Shown here in pieces: positions 42,701-54,400 of a stretch of DNA of 64,000 bases. The first letter of the stretch is position 1. The number at the start of each line of letters is the position of its first letter. The stretch lies in NCBI GenBank assembly GCA_965153455.1, contig OZ234504.1:4960001-5024000 (forward strand), written 5' to 3'. The translations under genes and the position numbers were made by a program. Origin of the DNA: Sphagnum compactum (lineage: Eukaryota > Bryophyta > Sphagnopsida > Sphagnales). Below the pieces are notes generated by a model that had not been told where the DNA came from, ran no database searches, and saw nothing but the letters and a program-made list of their open reading frames with translations.

Positions 42701-45700
42701 AGGGCAGTACTCGCTTTAGCATAGTGGAAATGCCAGTCTTCAACCTGATCACCCACCAGCCACAAATTCAGGATTAGTCTAAATGGATTCCTTCTGAACA
42801 AACAAGGGAACCCTATGCTCTGACATTCATAGAGCAAACTTTCTAGAACTCAGAACAAGCGGAACAACTCCCCCTTATAAACACTGCAGCAAGAGCTTTC
42901 TTTACATCCAGAGAGACCTACACCAACTCTATTCTTCCATGATGACACAGAAAAATTAGTGCAAAGAGAGATAGGGTTTTTGACATTCCAGATGTGAACT
43001 TCCTGCATGCAGCAGGGATGGTGATGACGAACTCCTGTTTTGCAAATTGGAGCAGTTGACCCACTGTGATTGACCTTCAAACTTGATTCCCTGGGAATCC
43101 TGAACTTTGACAAACCCTATGTTGGCTTTGATGCTGGATGCTTCTTACCTCTTTTTGAGTGAGCACCCTTGATGCAATGACAAGAGTCCGCAACCCTTCG
43201 CGAGCATACTTGTCAAGATGCTTGAGAGTCTGCTCTCTTACTTTTACCTGCCACTGCAGCTGTTCTGCAGACTCACGTCTTTCTTCAGCGTTTTCATCAT
43301 CACCAGGGCCTATAAGGCTCAAGACAGTGCTGTCTGCACCCTTCACCAGAAGCTTGATTGTACCATCTGGGCACTCGACAACAACCGACATGCACTTCCT
43401 CACGCTGTCAAATTCATGTATCCCAAGTACTTCATACCTGTTTCAATGGCAACAGAAGGAAATGGGCAATCCCCTTAGACCAACACTGACTGAGGTATAC
43501 TAGATGTCTGTAACCACTTGTAAAAAAGACAACACAAGCTTGCAGAAGCTGAAAATCTACTAACGAGTAGAGATAACTACAAGCAGACCCATCATCAATT
43601 GGGAACAAACCAACTGGACTAGGACCTTTGATGACCTCCTCACCGTTGGACTTCCCCAAGAACATTGACAACAATGTTGGCTGATGTGCGCTCTAGAAGT
43701 GTCAAGCCATATGCAGCTGCTGCTGCTACCAAAGCTTGCTCATCAGGAGACTCCCCCTGGTATTCAATAAATCCTGAACCATCTTCCATGCTGTTGACAG
43801 CTTCCATCTCCAGCTGACCTGAAGCAGTCTTCTTGACCCTTGTGGGCACAATGGTATTGCATGCCACTAAAACAAGCATGTAGTCGAAAAGCGCATCCCT
43901 CCTTGGTGCTGTTGATGGACGGCCAGTTAGAAGGTGGACAAGATCTGGGTCCACTTTGGCTCCCACTTTTGGCTTCCATGCTTGCTTTGTCAAAATCTCT
44001 GAGGTCCCCACCAATCACCAGCAAATTAGTTCCAAAACCATATACAAAACCTCCTGGTCTCATGTTCACAAACAAGAACCATCAGAACAAACAAGCATTT
44101 GACACCCACCCACCCATATCCACTTTGGAACTCCAAATCTAGTGGAAAAAGGGAAAAAACCATCAACCTTCAACGAAACGGCTGTCTTCTGGTGTGATAG
44201 ACCCCTCAATTTTTCCTGTTGCAGGCTCAATGACAACTTTTGCATTACTGTAGTCAACTCCATCAATACTGGCTGTGTGAAACTCCATCTTGTTCTCTGT
44301 CAAAGTCCCTGTCTTATCAGAGAACAGGTACTTTATCTGACCCAAATCCTCATTGATGTTCAAAGCCCGACACTGGAATTTGCTATTGGAGCCTGCATCA
44401 TACATCTCTGTGTCCCTGATCATGAAGTAGGACTGACCTAGCCGGACAAGCTCCATTGAGATATACAGGGAAAGCGGGATCATGACCTGGAATCTAATTA
44501 CACAACTTAGAAAGCCAAATATTCCTTCTCCAACGGAGCCTGAAAACAGATAATTACCACCATTGCTGTCCATCTTCTTGTAATACAGGATGATATTAAG
44601 GTAATCATAGTTTGCTGCCACCCAAAGACCCATGCCTAATCCGCCTACAAAACAAATCACTACCAAGAAGACAACAAGCCAGCCGGTCTCCCTGTTCATA
44701 TAGTGCTCCAATTTGCTGCGTTTCGACTGCGCACCAGAACTGTTCAGCATCGCTTTGGTTTCACGGCCAGCATAAACAACCACTCCAACAACCCATGAAG
44801 TATTCTTCACCTCACACCCCCGTAAAATGATATTGTTTTGCCCCAGTGGAATCCGTATATCCTGTGAATCTGCTGGCAATTCCATGAATGCAGAGAAGTC
44901 GTAGATGTTTCGGTCTGGAGCCTTGCATACGATCAAGCCAGTCAGAGGCCCAACCTCAGGATGTTGGTTAGAAGTCTCTTGTCTTGCATACCTGCTCTTG
45001 AGATTGGATTCTCCATCAAGGTTTAGGGTTTCTACGTAAGCAACACCTGATGCATCACTAGTCCCCAGCAAAACCATATCACAGGGAACGGTTTCATTGG
45101 CATGGACCTTCACCATTTCTCCCACCCGAATGTGCTTCCACTTCTTGTATGTGTATTGACCATCATGGTTCAGTACCAATGCCACACGATTGTTCTCTCG
45201 ACTGTCAGACCGATGACGGCCCCAGTCCTCAAAACCATCCTTGATTGCAGTGATCACCAACACGAGTATGAGAGGGATTAGAGAAGCAAACCTGCCGAAA
45301 ACAGCCAGCTGTGGAATCTGATTCAGGATCACAAGGAGGAGGAAGTAGATGTACGCATAGCGATGGAACTGTTCAAAGAGATTCCGTGGCACAAACGAGA
45401 TCAAAGTATACTTGCTCGTCCTCACTTTGTTGCCAGCCATTGTATAATTCTCATTGGTTCTATCAGGGTTGTTGATGTATATAAACCTCGAATCTGGGAA
45501 GTCCTCTCTCTCACTCAGCCTCCTTGTATCAGAAACCCTTCTCGAGCCTCGGCGACTACTCCCAAAAGCAGTTTCATCAGTGACATGCCTGGGAATGCGA
45601 GATGATGATGAACTCCCCATACTGCGACGTGAGAGAGAGGCTGAGGTCCCTCTCCACTCATCACCGAGTGGTGGTGGAGCCATGGTGGTGATACCAGCAG

Positions 45701-46025
45701 CAGCAGCAGCAGCAGGCAAGAAGATATCATCAACCTGCTTCTCCTTCTTGTTGTTTGCAGGGACATCATTGCTTACCAGCAACTCCTGCGAAGAAGGAGG
45801 TCCTTGCGTGGATGATACCTCTGCAGGCATGGACACATCAGATTGTAACTTTGAAGAAGACCTGTCAAAGGAGGAGGATGGTTCTCTGTGTGTACTCCCT
45901 GTCGTGTGATGATACACAGTAGTGCCTGCTGAAAATGTGGATGGATGCAGATAGGGAGGAGAAAGATCACTGTGTCCCACTCTAAGTACTTCAGGGGGGT
46001 CAAGAGGAGGAGCAAGCTTGTTCAT
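39781..46025 (-). CDS. ALA1: phospholipid-transporting P4-ATPase, ALA1-like flippase
   Basis: Predicted 1362-aa flippase moving phospholipids to the cytosolic leaflet, normally with an ALIS/Cdc50 partner. Exons on the minus strand: 46025-44168, 43980-43644, 43437-43149, 42744-42607, 42302-41898, 41630-41507, 41349-41130, 40752-40285 and 40030-39781; every join keeps frame. The conserved fold starts near [14 protein letters not shown] (181). M1-M2 lie about 217-263; actuator motif DGES at 337-340; the M4 motif reads PLSL (517-520) where the family has PISL; phosphorylation motif DKTGTLT begins at D570; nucleotide-binding KGAD at 764-767; TGDK at 895-898; hinge GDGAND at 1049-1054, split by intron 6 after GDG. 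M5-M10 follow, then a short tail. [22 protein letters not shown] and [10 protein letters not shown] are ALA1-like. The protein is longer than Arabidopsis ALA1 (about 1160 aa) because of a roughly 180-aa Ser/Ala-rich N-terminus and a basic insertion near 925-965. Confidence 0.95.
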
Positions 46026-46976
46026 TGAAAACCCTTAGGGTATTTGTAAAGAATACAGCCTGGGAGGAGAGGAGGAGGAATCCATTGACATTCACTGCTG
46101 GAGGAGCAAAATTCAGATCTACGAGAAGGGAGCAGATCCAAACAAGGATCCAAAGATGGGAAGCCTCCACCACAAAGAAAGAACCACAGGTGGTCAGGCT
46201 GTAGAAGTTCTCATGATCTCCTTCCTCATGATGATGAAAACACCACCACCACCACCCTTTGCAACTCCATTTGCAAAACCCTTGTTCTTAATCTCTCAGC
46301 AGCTGCTGCGACCTGCTCTGCTGTGTCCAGCAAGAAAAAAAATCTGAGGGACAAGAAGGAGATGACAAGGAGGAGTTGGTGGCTACTGCTGATTCTTCAC
46401 CCTCTGTTTGCGGCCAAAAGATAATGAAAGACAAGCTTTGACAACAAGAAGAAGATTGGAAGTGTTGCTTCTTCTTGTGTGCCATAGTTTACAGCACCAT
46501 TGCTTCCTCCTCTGATTTTGTTGCTACTCTTTGTTTCTCTCTCTCCACCCCTGACACAATGCAAAAAACCAGCTTCATCATCATGTCTTAGGGGGAGAAA
46601 AAAAGGTTTTCAAATGCAAGCAAGCCCCCGAAAAAGCTAACCCTTTGTGCATTCAAGCTGACAAACCCTTTAGAGAAAAGAGAATCAGTCTCTGTGTCTG
46701 TAACAGCAACGGCTCGCTGTTCTCCTCTAGTCCACTACCAAACAGTGTTGTGCACATCTATTGGACTGCAGTTTGCACCAGCTTTTGTACTTTGTCAAAG
46801 TAGAGTACAAGAGTTGCATACAAGGAGCACCACCGGCATGTTGCTTGTTCTGCTGCAAAAAGAGGCAGGAAACACGACGGCACGGCTGTTGCAATGAACA
46901 GAAAGGGGGAAAAACAAAGAGCCCGCAGGAAAGATGCCAAGAGAGGAATCAAAAAAGAAACCAGACACAGAGACTC

Positions 46977-46998
46977 TGTGTGTGTGTGTGTGTGTGTG
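46977..46998. repeat. (TG)11 microsatellite
   Basis: Perfect TG run in the presumed ATPase upstream region, followed by a G-rich patch. Confidence 0.9.
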
Positions 46999-47340
46999 GG
47001 GTAGGGGGGAATTCTCGGAAACAAAGGAGACAAGCACCTCTTGTGGAGATATGAGGAAAATTTTCTCGGATTCCAATCAGCCTACAAACACTTGGACAAA
47101 GACGAGATTCCTTGACGTCAAGGAGAACAAAAAAGGTTCCGAGCAAGCCTAGGTACCATAACTTCCTGCTCCCAACACCATTTTAGAGGAGAGAGAAACC
47201 GGAATCACATTGACAAATAGATGCAGGAACAACTCTTCGGTACCTGAAATCGGCAAAACGCCTGAAGTTCGACGATCCACCAAATGCTGCAGAAGAATAA
47301 GAAGAAGAAGAAGAGAGGGAAGGAAGGCCCAACCAAAAGA

Positions 47341-47368
47341 ACAGACAGACAGACAGACAGACAGACAG
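47341..47368. repeat. (ACAG)7 microsatellite
   Basis: Perfect tetranucleotide run in the presumed ATPase upstream region. It produces Asp-Arg-Gln-Thr repeats in overlapping spurious ORFs. Confidence 0.9.
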
Positions 47369-47766
47369 GGCTCAAAAAGGTTCCAACTCTCGCAATTTTG
47401 CTGCGTTTTGAGCGAAATAAAAAACGGGAGGGAGATTTCTTTGAAAAAAAAAAGACGTCTTCTGTCGTTCACTCGCTCCGGAGCAGAGAGCAACGCAAGA
47501 AGGATGCAACAAGAGAGGCGAAGCAACGCACACTACACAGAAGGGTCCGCGGGCGCACATCACGCGGAGGTCAGACCTTCCACCATCGCAGAGAGAAGAA
47601 AGAGGCCGGAGGGGACCCGGGCCGGGTCACCCTCGACGACCCGACCCGTGCCGGGTACCAATGGGTCAACAGGCACGGTTTGAAGGTCCAGTTTTCACCG
47701 CCCGGGTAAAAGTAAAAAAGTTGAATATAGGTAGTAAAACTATCTACGGTAAGTACTAGGTAGCCC

Positions 47767-47808
47767 CTTTCTTTCTTTCTTTCTTTCTTTCTTGCTTGCT
47801 TTCTTTCT
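47767..47808. repeat. (CTTT)n microsatellite
   Basis: About ten tetranucleotide units with two cttg variants. It marks the change from the GC-richer ATPase upstream region to the AT-rich spacer. Confidence 0.9.
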
Positions 47809-48923
47809 GGCCAGTGGACTTCAGAATTAATTAATTAATGGTAATTTTTCTTTTTCTTTTTTCTTTTATTTTTATTTTTATTTCAATTTTCTTGCTTTCC
47901 CAAGGATTTTTTCAAAAAATAATAAATAATGAATTCTATTATTAGCTATTAGAAGCAGTGTTTTTTTTTTGGGGTTTTTTTGGGTTTTTTTTTTTTTTTT
48001 TCCCAATTTTCTGATAAGTTGCTTCAATGGGTAGCATCCCAAGAGGGATTTAGCAAAGGGGGGAGAGGAGAATGGGGAACTTGAGTATAATTTTCTATAT
48101 CTAATAGAAACCCTTTTTTTTTTTTCATAAACCCAACATTTAAATAGAACCAAGTGATTTATAACTTTGCAATTTAGTGTAGATAAGAGATTCAAAACAT
48201 GTATTTTGAAATATATATCACATAATATACTATCAAATTTTTGGGGGTGAGGATTCAAGTTAGAAAAAAAATGAAGCTTCATGACCACGTATTGTAACAC
48301 AAGCACAACAACCTACCTATTGGGCAATCAATCAAGACCAATAATATTCCTATTTTTCCTTCTTTTTTTTTTTTTGCCCCTAATACTTAGCTTTTCTTCT
48401 TGGAGACAAAAGAGACAAAAATCAAAACAAAAACCTTTCAGAAAAAATAATAATAATAATAATTTAAAGCATTTAACCTCGTGCACCATTGGATTTCTAG
48501 AACCCTCGTATATTGTGACCCACAAACAAGTGTTGAAGAAGCTTCCCCTCATCAATAACAATATTATATTTTCCTTTGATGATGACTACAAATGTTGTTG
48601 GGGGAGGGGGGGGAAGGGTCACTTCTTCTTGTGTTGAAACAAGTGTTGAAGAAGAAGCTTCGTGTCGTCTCAATAACAATATTATTTTTTTCCTTTGATG
48701 ACGACTACAAAGTTGTTGTTGTTGTTATTCTTGTTGGGTCTTGGTCCATTTGGCCACGTGTTTGTTCACTATGTACATATGGGGATCAAGTATGGCACAA
48801 GTGTTTCCAAAACACCCGGAGAACAAAGTTTTTCCAACTACAAGTAAAAATGCCTTGTAAGGCAATAATTTGTAAGGATTTGTATTACATTGTTGGCATG
48901 ATGAGTATGAAGATGAGAGCGTG
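47809..48923. other. AT-rich spacer, no gene seen
   Basis: Long T runs near 47958-48000 and 48110-48125, and two diverged copies of a phrase containing aagtgttgaagaagcttc with ataacaatattat (about 48528-48570 and 48640-48690), which may be an old duplication of about 112 bp. No recognisable ORF. Confidence 0.45.
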
Positions 48924-49135
48924 GATTTTCATCCCGATTGATAGATGGATTATGAAGATGAGGGTTGATTTTCATCCCCATCGATAGATGGATTATGAAG
49001 TTGAGGAGGTTGATTTTCATCTCCATTGATAGACCCATTACGATGATGAGGTGGATTTTCATCCCCATTGATAAATGGATTATGAAGATGAAGTCAATTT
49101 TTATCGCCATTGATAGATCAATGAAGTAAGTGCCA
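48924..49135. repeat. 42-45-bp minisatellite, five copies
   Basis: gattttcatcyccattgatagatggattatgaag-type units begin near 48924, 48967, 49012, 49054 and 49096. Because most unit lengths are multiples of three, the minus-strand ORF across it reads a repeated SMGMKI-like peptide; I take this as a by-product. Confidence 0.85.
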
Positions 49136-51138
49136 TGGTATTGTTATGAAGAAAATGCTCATACACCATTTCATTGATAGATGAATGAAAGTGCCTTTTT
49201 CTAGCCAAATCTGGTTGGTTTGATGTTATGGATGGTATGGAAATTTTGAATTATCATCCACTCCCCCCCCTTCAAGACATTGTGTCACACAAGCCAAGTA
49301 GGACCACCCTATAGCACACCTAACACAATGGTCAAGGGCACACCCATTCTCTCTTACATTAAGGATTTTGTCTCACCTTTTTTAAAAAGGTGGACTACAT
49401 TTTTATTTTTTAAAAGGATTTATAGTTTTGGAAAAAGAAGATTGTGTTAAATTATGAACATAAAAAATAGGGACATGTATTTAATGATGACTTTGGATGA
49501 GATTTAGGCAATTTAAGGAACCTTAAAAATGGACACAAAAATATTTTCAATAAGTCTTTTATGAATAAGAGGAGGAGGCATTGTTGTATGTTCAACAATG
49601 CCTTCTACCATGTGAACCAAGGCCAAAGTCCAAGAGGTTTAAGGTTAAGACACTAACTTGAACATACCTCCACCTTCATAAAGATTAGAAAGGAGAGAAC
49701 CAAAAAATTCAACACTAGTTAGAATATATGTAGGTTTGGCTACACCTTGCTTGCCTAAGTCCCATAGTTGGGAAATTGTATTCACCTTGGATTATTTATG
49801 CTCTATGAATAGATGTGGAGGAGAATCTATATATATTAAGATATGGGTTTGTTGGCCTTGCTTACCAAGGCAAGGATATTGTGTTTAGATTCATTATAGA
49901 GTATAGTAGCTTAAGGGATTTTGGCCCCATACTAGGTAATAAATAATAATAGGTCTATTTTTATAGGAGGATTTTTGAAAGATGATATTTTGGCTTATGT
50001 TAGGTGTCCTATAAACAAGATGATTGGCTGATGTTACATACATTTTATCTACACATTTTTTTGTACCATTTATATTTGGATCACAAGGGAAAAAGTACTT
50101 GAATTTAGAGTGATTTTCACTTGGAAAATCATTTTTTAGAAATAAATAAATAAATGATTTTGTCCCAAGAATTCTGAAGTTAAGCCCAATTCAACTGAAT
50201 TGGTAGTGGGATGGGTGAGATTTACAAAAGAGGTTTTAATTTAATATACTTGGGCCAATTGCACAGGGGCTCACAATTTTCAATTGGGTTTTGTTTCCAA
50301 GGGGAAAAGCTGAGGTTTCTTTTTTTTTTCTTTTTTGTCCCTCAAAAAAGACTTATTCATAATTTAAGTAGATAAAGAGAGAAAAGCTCAAGTTCTGGAA
50401 GGATCCAATTTCTGGAAGGATTCCAAACAAGGCAAATTTGTAGCCTAGTATGTATGCAAATAGGGGTCAAGCTTCATAGTGTCCAGAAACCACAACTTCC
50501 TCTCTACAAGAGGAAAGTCCGTAGTAGGTCTTTGGGTGTTTTGAATATCACGTGAGGAAACTTGTGCAGAACTTCACTCGACAGACAAAAAAAACTCTTA
50601 GTTTGCTAATTTAAAAGCATTGGGGTTGTTGCGGTCAACTAATGAAGATGGTCCCCTACTATTAAAAGAAAGGGATTTGAATCCTTTCTAAAAACAATCC
50701 TAATGTAAAATTCAGCTTAAGATTTGTTACACCTTCGTTATTATGTACAAAATGTGGGTGCAATTCACTAGTTCTCGTTCATTAGATTAATAAATTTATT
50801 ATATTCTCATTCAGCTCTGTTCAATGTGATCAATGAATTCACTCAAAATCCAATGAAATCACTTGACATACAAGAACATTTGTTTAATGTGATCAATGAA
50901 TTCACTCAAAATCCAATGAAATCACTTGACATATAAGAACATTTTTTGTTATAATGCTTGGATTAAAAAAAACAGATCTTTTTTCTTTTTTTTTCTTTTG
51001 GCTAAATCCAAAATCAGTACAATCCCAAGCATCGAAACTTTTTTCTTTTCTTTTCTTCCATAACCAGAACTCAATCAATTAACATATGTTTTTGAGATTG
51101 TACCCACAAGGTTTTGTTTTGAGGATACATGTTATGTG
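49136..51138. other. AT-rich spacer, no gene seen
   Basis: No recognisable ORF or RNA gene. It contains one clean 63-bp duplication at 50823. Confidence 0.45.
50823..50948. repeat. 63-bp tandem duplication
   Basis: aatgtgatcaatgaattcac starts at 50823 and again at 50886, and the copies differ at only one or two positions (one is catacaag against catataag). A recent duplication. Confidence 0.9.
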
Positions 51139-51440
51139 TAGTGTGTCCATAGCCCTGCAACGTGCGCAAGTCATAGCGATTCTTCAAGGGGTTGTTGCAC
51201 TTAATTGAGGTTCCTCATTTCTTCCACACATCTTAGGTAGTGCACCTTCGTCACTAGTCGATTTGTGACAGACAATAAACTTTTTCATCTTAGGACTTCT
51301 TTGTTATCATTGATTGTCATTTCGTAACCATGGGTCCTATTCACATACATAGGGTTTTCTTACCTTATTTTGGTTGATTGTTTGTTTTTGTTTTTTCTTT
51401 GAGTTTTGTCTACTTGTGCTCTCATTTGCCTTGTACTTTT
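51139..51440 (+). mobile_element. 5'-truncated second copy of the non-LTR element tail
   Basis: Similarity to 12129-12415 starts abruptly at tagtgtgtccatagcc. In frame it reads VSIALQRAQVIAILQ, then after one stop GSSFLPHIL, matching the C-terminal tail of the element at 9.65-12.4 kb, and continues into the 3' flank through ttgttatcattgatngtcatttc. Nothing upstream of 51139 matches, as expected for 5' truncation during target-primed reverse transcription. It has in-frame stops and is inert. The 3' end is uncertain because the copies drift apart after about 51390. Confidence 0.7.
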
Positions 51441-54400
51441 GATAAATGGGTTCCCATCCTTGATTTTTATATATAAGGGTTTTTCTTTTTTTTTCAGTTG
51501 CAAGGGGAGCCTGAATGCCCCCCTCCCCCCCCTTGACCACTAACCCTTTTGAAGCTGAAGAAATATTAAAATTTAGTACACTTGGGGGTGGGCTAGACTA
51601 GTGAACATGGACAACAATTCCACCTTGGAAAGGGGCACCAGTCCAACATTATATACAGGGAAATTCTCAATTTTCTTAAAAAATTCCAAAAAAAAAAGCT
51701 AAATTATTTTAACTTACACTAAAAGAAATCACCCCAAAAAAAAAAAAAAAATTGTCATATAACAACAAATTTTGTCAAAAAAAAATACTTGATTATATAG
51801 GCACAAAAATACCCGGAAGTAACCAAAAAAAAACGTGTGCATTGTGTTTATGCACTTACTTTTTCTTCGGTCTTCACATTCCTTCTCTCTCACAAGAAGA
51901 ATGGCAATGAAGGTTGGAGAAGAAAAACGGTCCATGAACAAAGGGAAGTCAAGTTTCGGCACCTGTCAGAGCAAAGCAGAGCAGAACTATGTTGAAAATT
52001 TGAGCTTGCTCATGTTTGAATCTAGAAGCTCGACTAACTTTGACATACCTAATGTGAAACCAGTTCTCCTAATGTGAAACCAGTTCTAATAATAAGGTAA
52101 AACTTCCAAAAGTTGGATCCAATGTGATAGTCCCTGCCCCCCACCCAATTATGGAAACTCAACTCAAACATTTCACCATGCAAAAATATATAATCTTCAA
52201 AAAATTCCTCTGAAAAAAAAAAAACCCCCAAAATCCTTCAAAGACATTATTATAACTAAATCTCAAGTTTCAACACGAGCCAAAATATCATCTTTCAAAA
52301 ATCCTCGTAGTATATAGTGAGGGCTACATTATTTTATTTTTTTTAATTAGGGTCCGGGCTATTGAAAACAATCTATTGAAGGTCAGGGCTATTGAAATAT
52401 ATATATATATATTGAAGGTCAGGGCTATTGAAAAAAATCTATTGAAGGTTTAGGGCTATATTCTAGGCTGTAAATTAGGTGTTGGGTCCAGAGTCCAGAT
52501 TGGTGATAACAAGTCCTTCAACTTAATAATTAGTGTATAGACTATTGTAGAATTAATACCAATTTTTAATATTGGAATTAATTACATTGGTACAAATTTC
52601 AAAATCTGGGTATATACTATATGTATACCAAGGAAAAGTGTATAGGTTTTTTTTTTTTTTAAAAAATAAAAAATGTACACAAACTTCAGGCCCATTTAGC
52701 TCACTTTCACATACCCATTTAGGTATAAAATGTAAACAATTAAAACATTGATTATACATTGGTTGTAGGGTTTTTTTTTAATAAAAACAAAACTTACATT
52801 TCTTGAGTTTTTTTTCGTCTTTCGAATTCGTGTTAAAAGGTTGATAACATACCTAGATGATAATCAGGTTATCTAGGTAGGTTATTAAATTTTGAAAATT
52901 CAATACCAAGTGGTTATCAATTTAACTAATTATTTTTTAAAATCAAGAATCGACTGGTAGGTTATGAATAATCAACTTGATAACTGAGTTGATACATATA
53001 CTTGGGATATAACCTAATTGAACAAAATTGTGATCTAATGGCATGTCGTATGATATACATGACATCTTTAGGGTTTTACCTTTTTGTGTCTTTCTACATG
53101 GGGATGTGATTGTCAACCTTTTGGTTATTTGTTCATGAAGTTGATGGCAATGGCAACTAGCATTAGGGATGTCACTACTTTGATGAACTTTCTACACTTG
53201 GTTTGTTGTTGAGTTCTGTGTTGAGTTTTATGTGTTGAATGATAAGATTTGTGTGGAAGCTTTGTATGGAGGAGGTGTGATTGAGAATGGAGATAAGGAG
53301 TGCCAATGGAGGATTTAAGCGGAAGAGTTCTAGGATGGACTTCAATGAAGCTAAATGCATATTTTTAGGCTTGTGTGTGTGTGTTTTTTGTTTTGGTTCT
53401 ATAGAAAGGCACTATATCCAAAAGAAATATTCTTCCACTATGTAGGAAACAATGAGTTTGAAATTGTAGAACAAAATGTAAGTGTTGATTCTTATAATGT
53501 ATTCCTTAACCCATGACCACAGAAGGGAAATCACCGATGATTTTTTGAATTCATCGTTTGACAAGTCCCACATTTGAACATCTAGGGATGGGATTTATGT
53601 TCTTGGGTGGATTGTGAAAAAAAACAATTATTGTGTGTTAGGTTTGGTTGGAATTTTTGTCATTAAAGGAAAATATAACATGATTTTAATGCCTTAGGTT
53701 TTTGTTTGCTTGATAGTGGAATGATACTCATCAACAAACAATAGATGTGAATAGTGGAAAATCCAATCATTTTCTCTAGTCAATGTTGTCAATGTGTATT
53801 AAGATATCTCTACCTGCTTGTAAGATATGGTAGATTTGTGTATGTTCGCGTGACATAAATTACTAGAAACCATGTTCTAGTACCCTCTTGAATAAAAGGA
53901 TGCAACATTGTTCCATTGATCATTCATAATGTTGTGTACTGCTATTGTTAGGGGTTGTTTATTAGCACCCTCCATTTTTGGGTTAAAACAACTTTTTAAA
54001 TTGCATTTCATTGGAAGTTGAAATGCAATGCGGGAGATAGTGATTGGAGCCATAGTTTTTTATAACCCACCATTTTTGTAAAGCAATGAAAAAGGCGTCA
54101 TTATTCACAATTACATTATGCTTTTATGTTGGATGGGCATATTGAAAGGTATCATTTTAAATGAATGATATGAATGATCCTAACGTTATATCTAGTTATA
54201 TTCAATCTTGTTTTGTTATTAAGTTCTAGACCTAACATCCGGATATCAACATAACATTTTTATAAATTTTTGTATAGGTAAGGATATACACCAAACAAAT
54301 CTACAATTTACATGTCAAGTTCATTACAAATTCAATTTTTTTCTCTTCCTTTGGCAATTATGGATAGGCCAATTTCAACCTAACTTATAAAAGCAAAAAA

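Larger units (their letters stand above)
46026..47766 (-). promoter_or_regulatory. putative leader and promoter region of the P4-ATPase gene
   Basis: About 1.7 kb upstream of the ATPase start, GC-richer than the spacers and rich in simple repeats, consistent with a plant leader and promoter. No ORF here has a recognisable domain. A CpG-rich segment with several cccgggt/acccggg-like pieces lies at about 47540-47710 and may mark its distal edge. Transcription start and any leader intron cannot be fixed by eye. Confidence 0.45.

Noticed and set aside
47950-48000. Interstitial telomere repeat (TTTTGGGG-like)
   Set aside because: The pattern is irregular T runs broken by G runs, not a repeated plant TTTAGGG unit.
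50635-50690. tRNA-like sequence with a gatttgaatcc T-arm phrase
   Set aside because: No matching D-arm, anticodon stem or acceptor stem pairing could be drawn around it.
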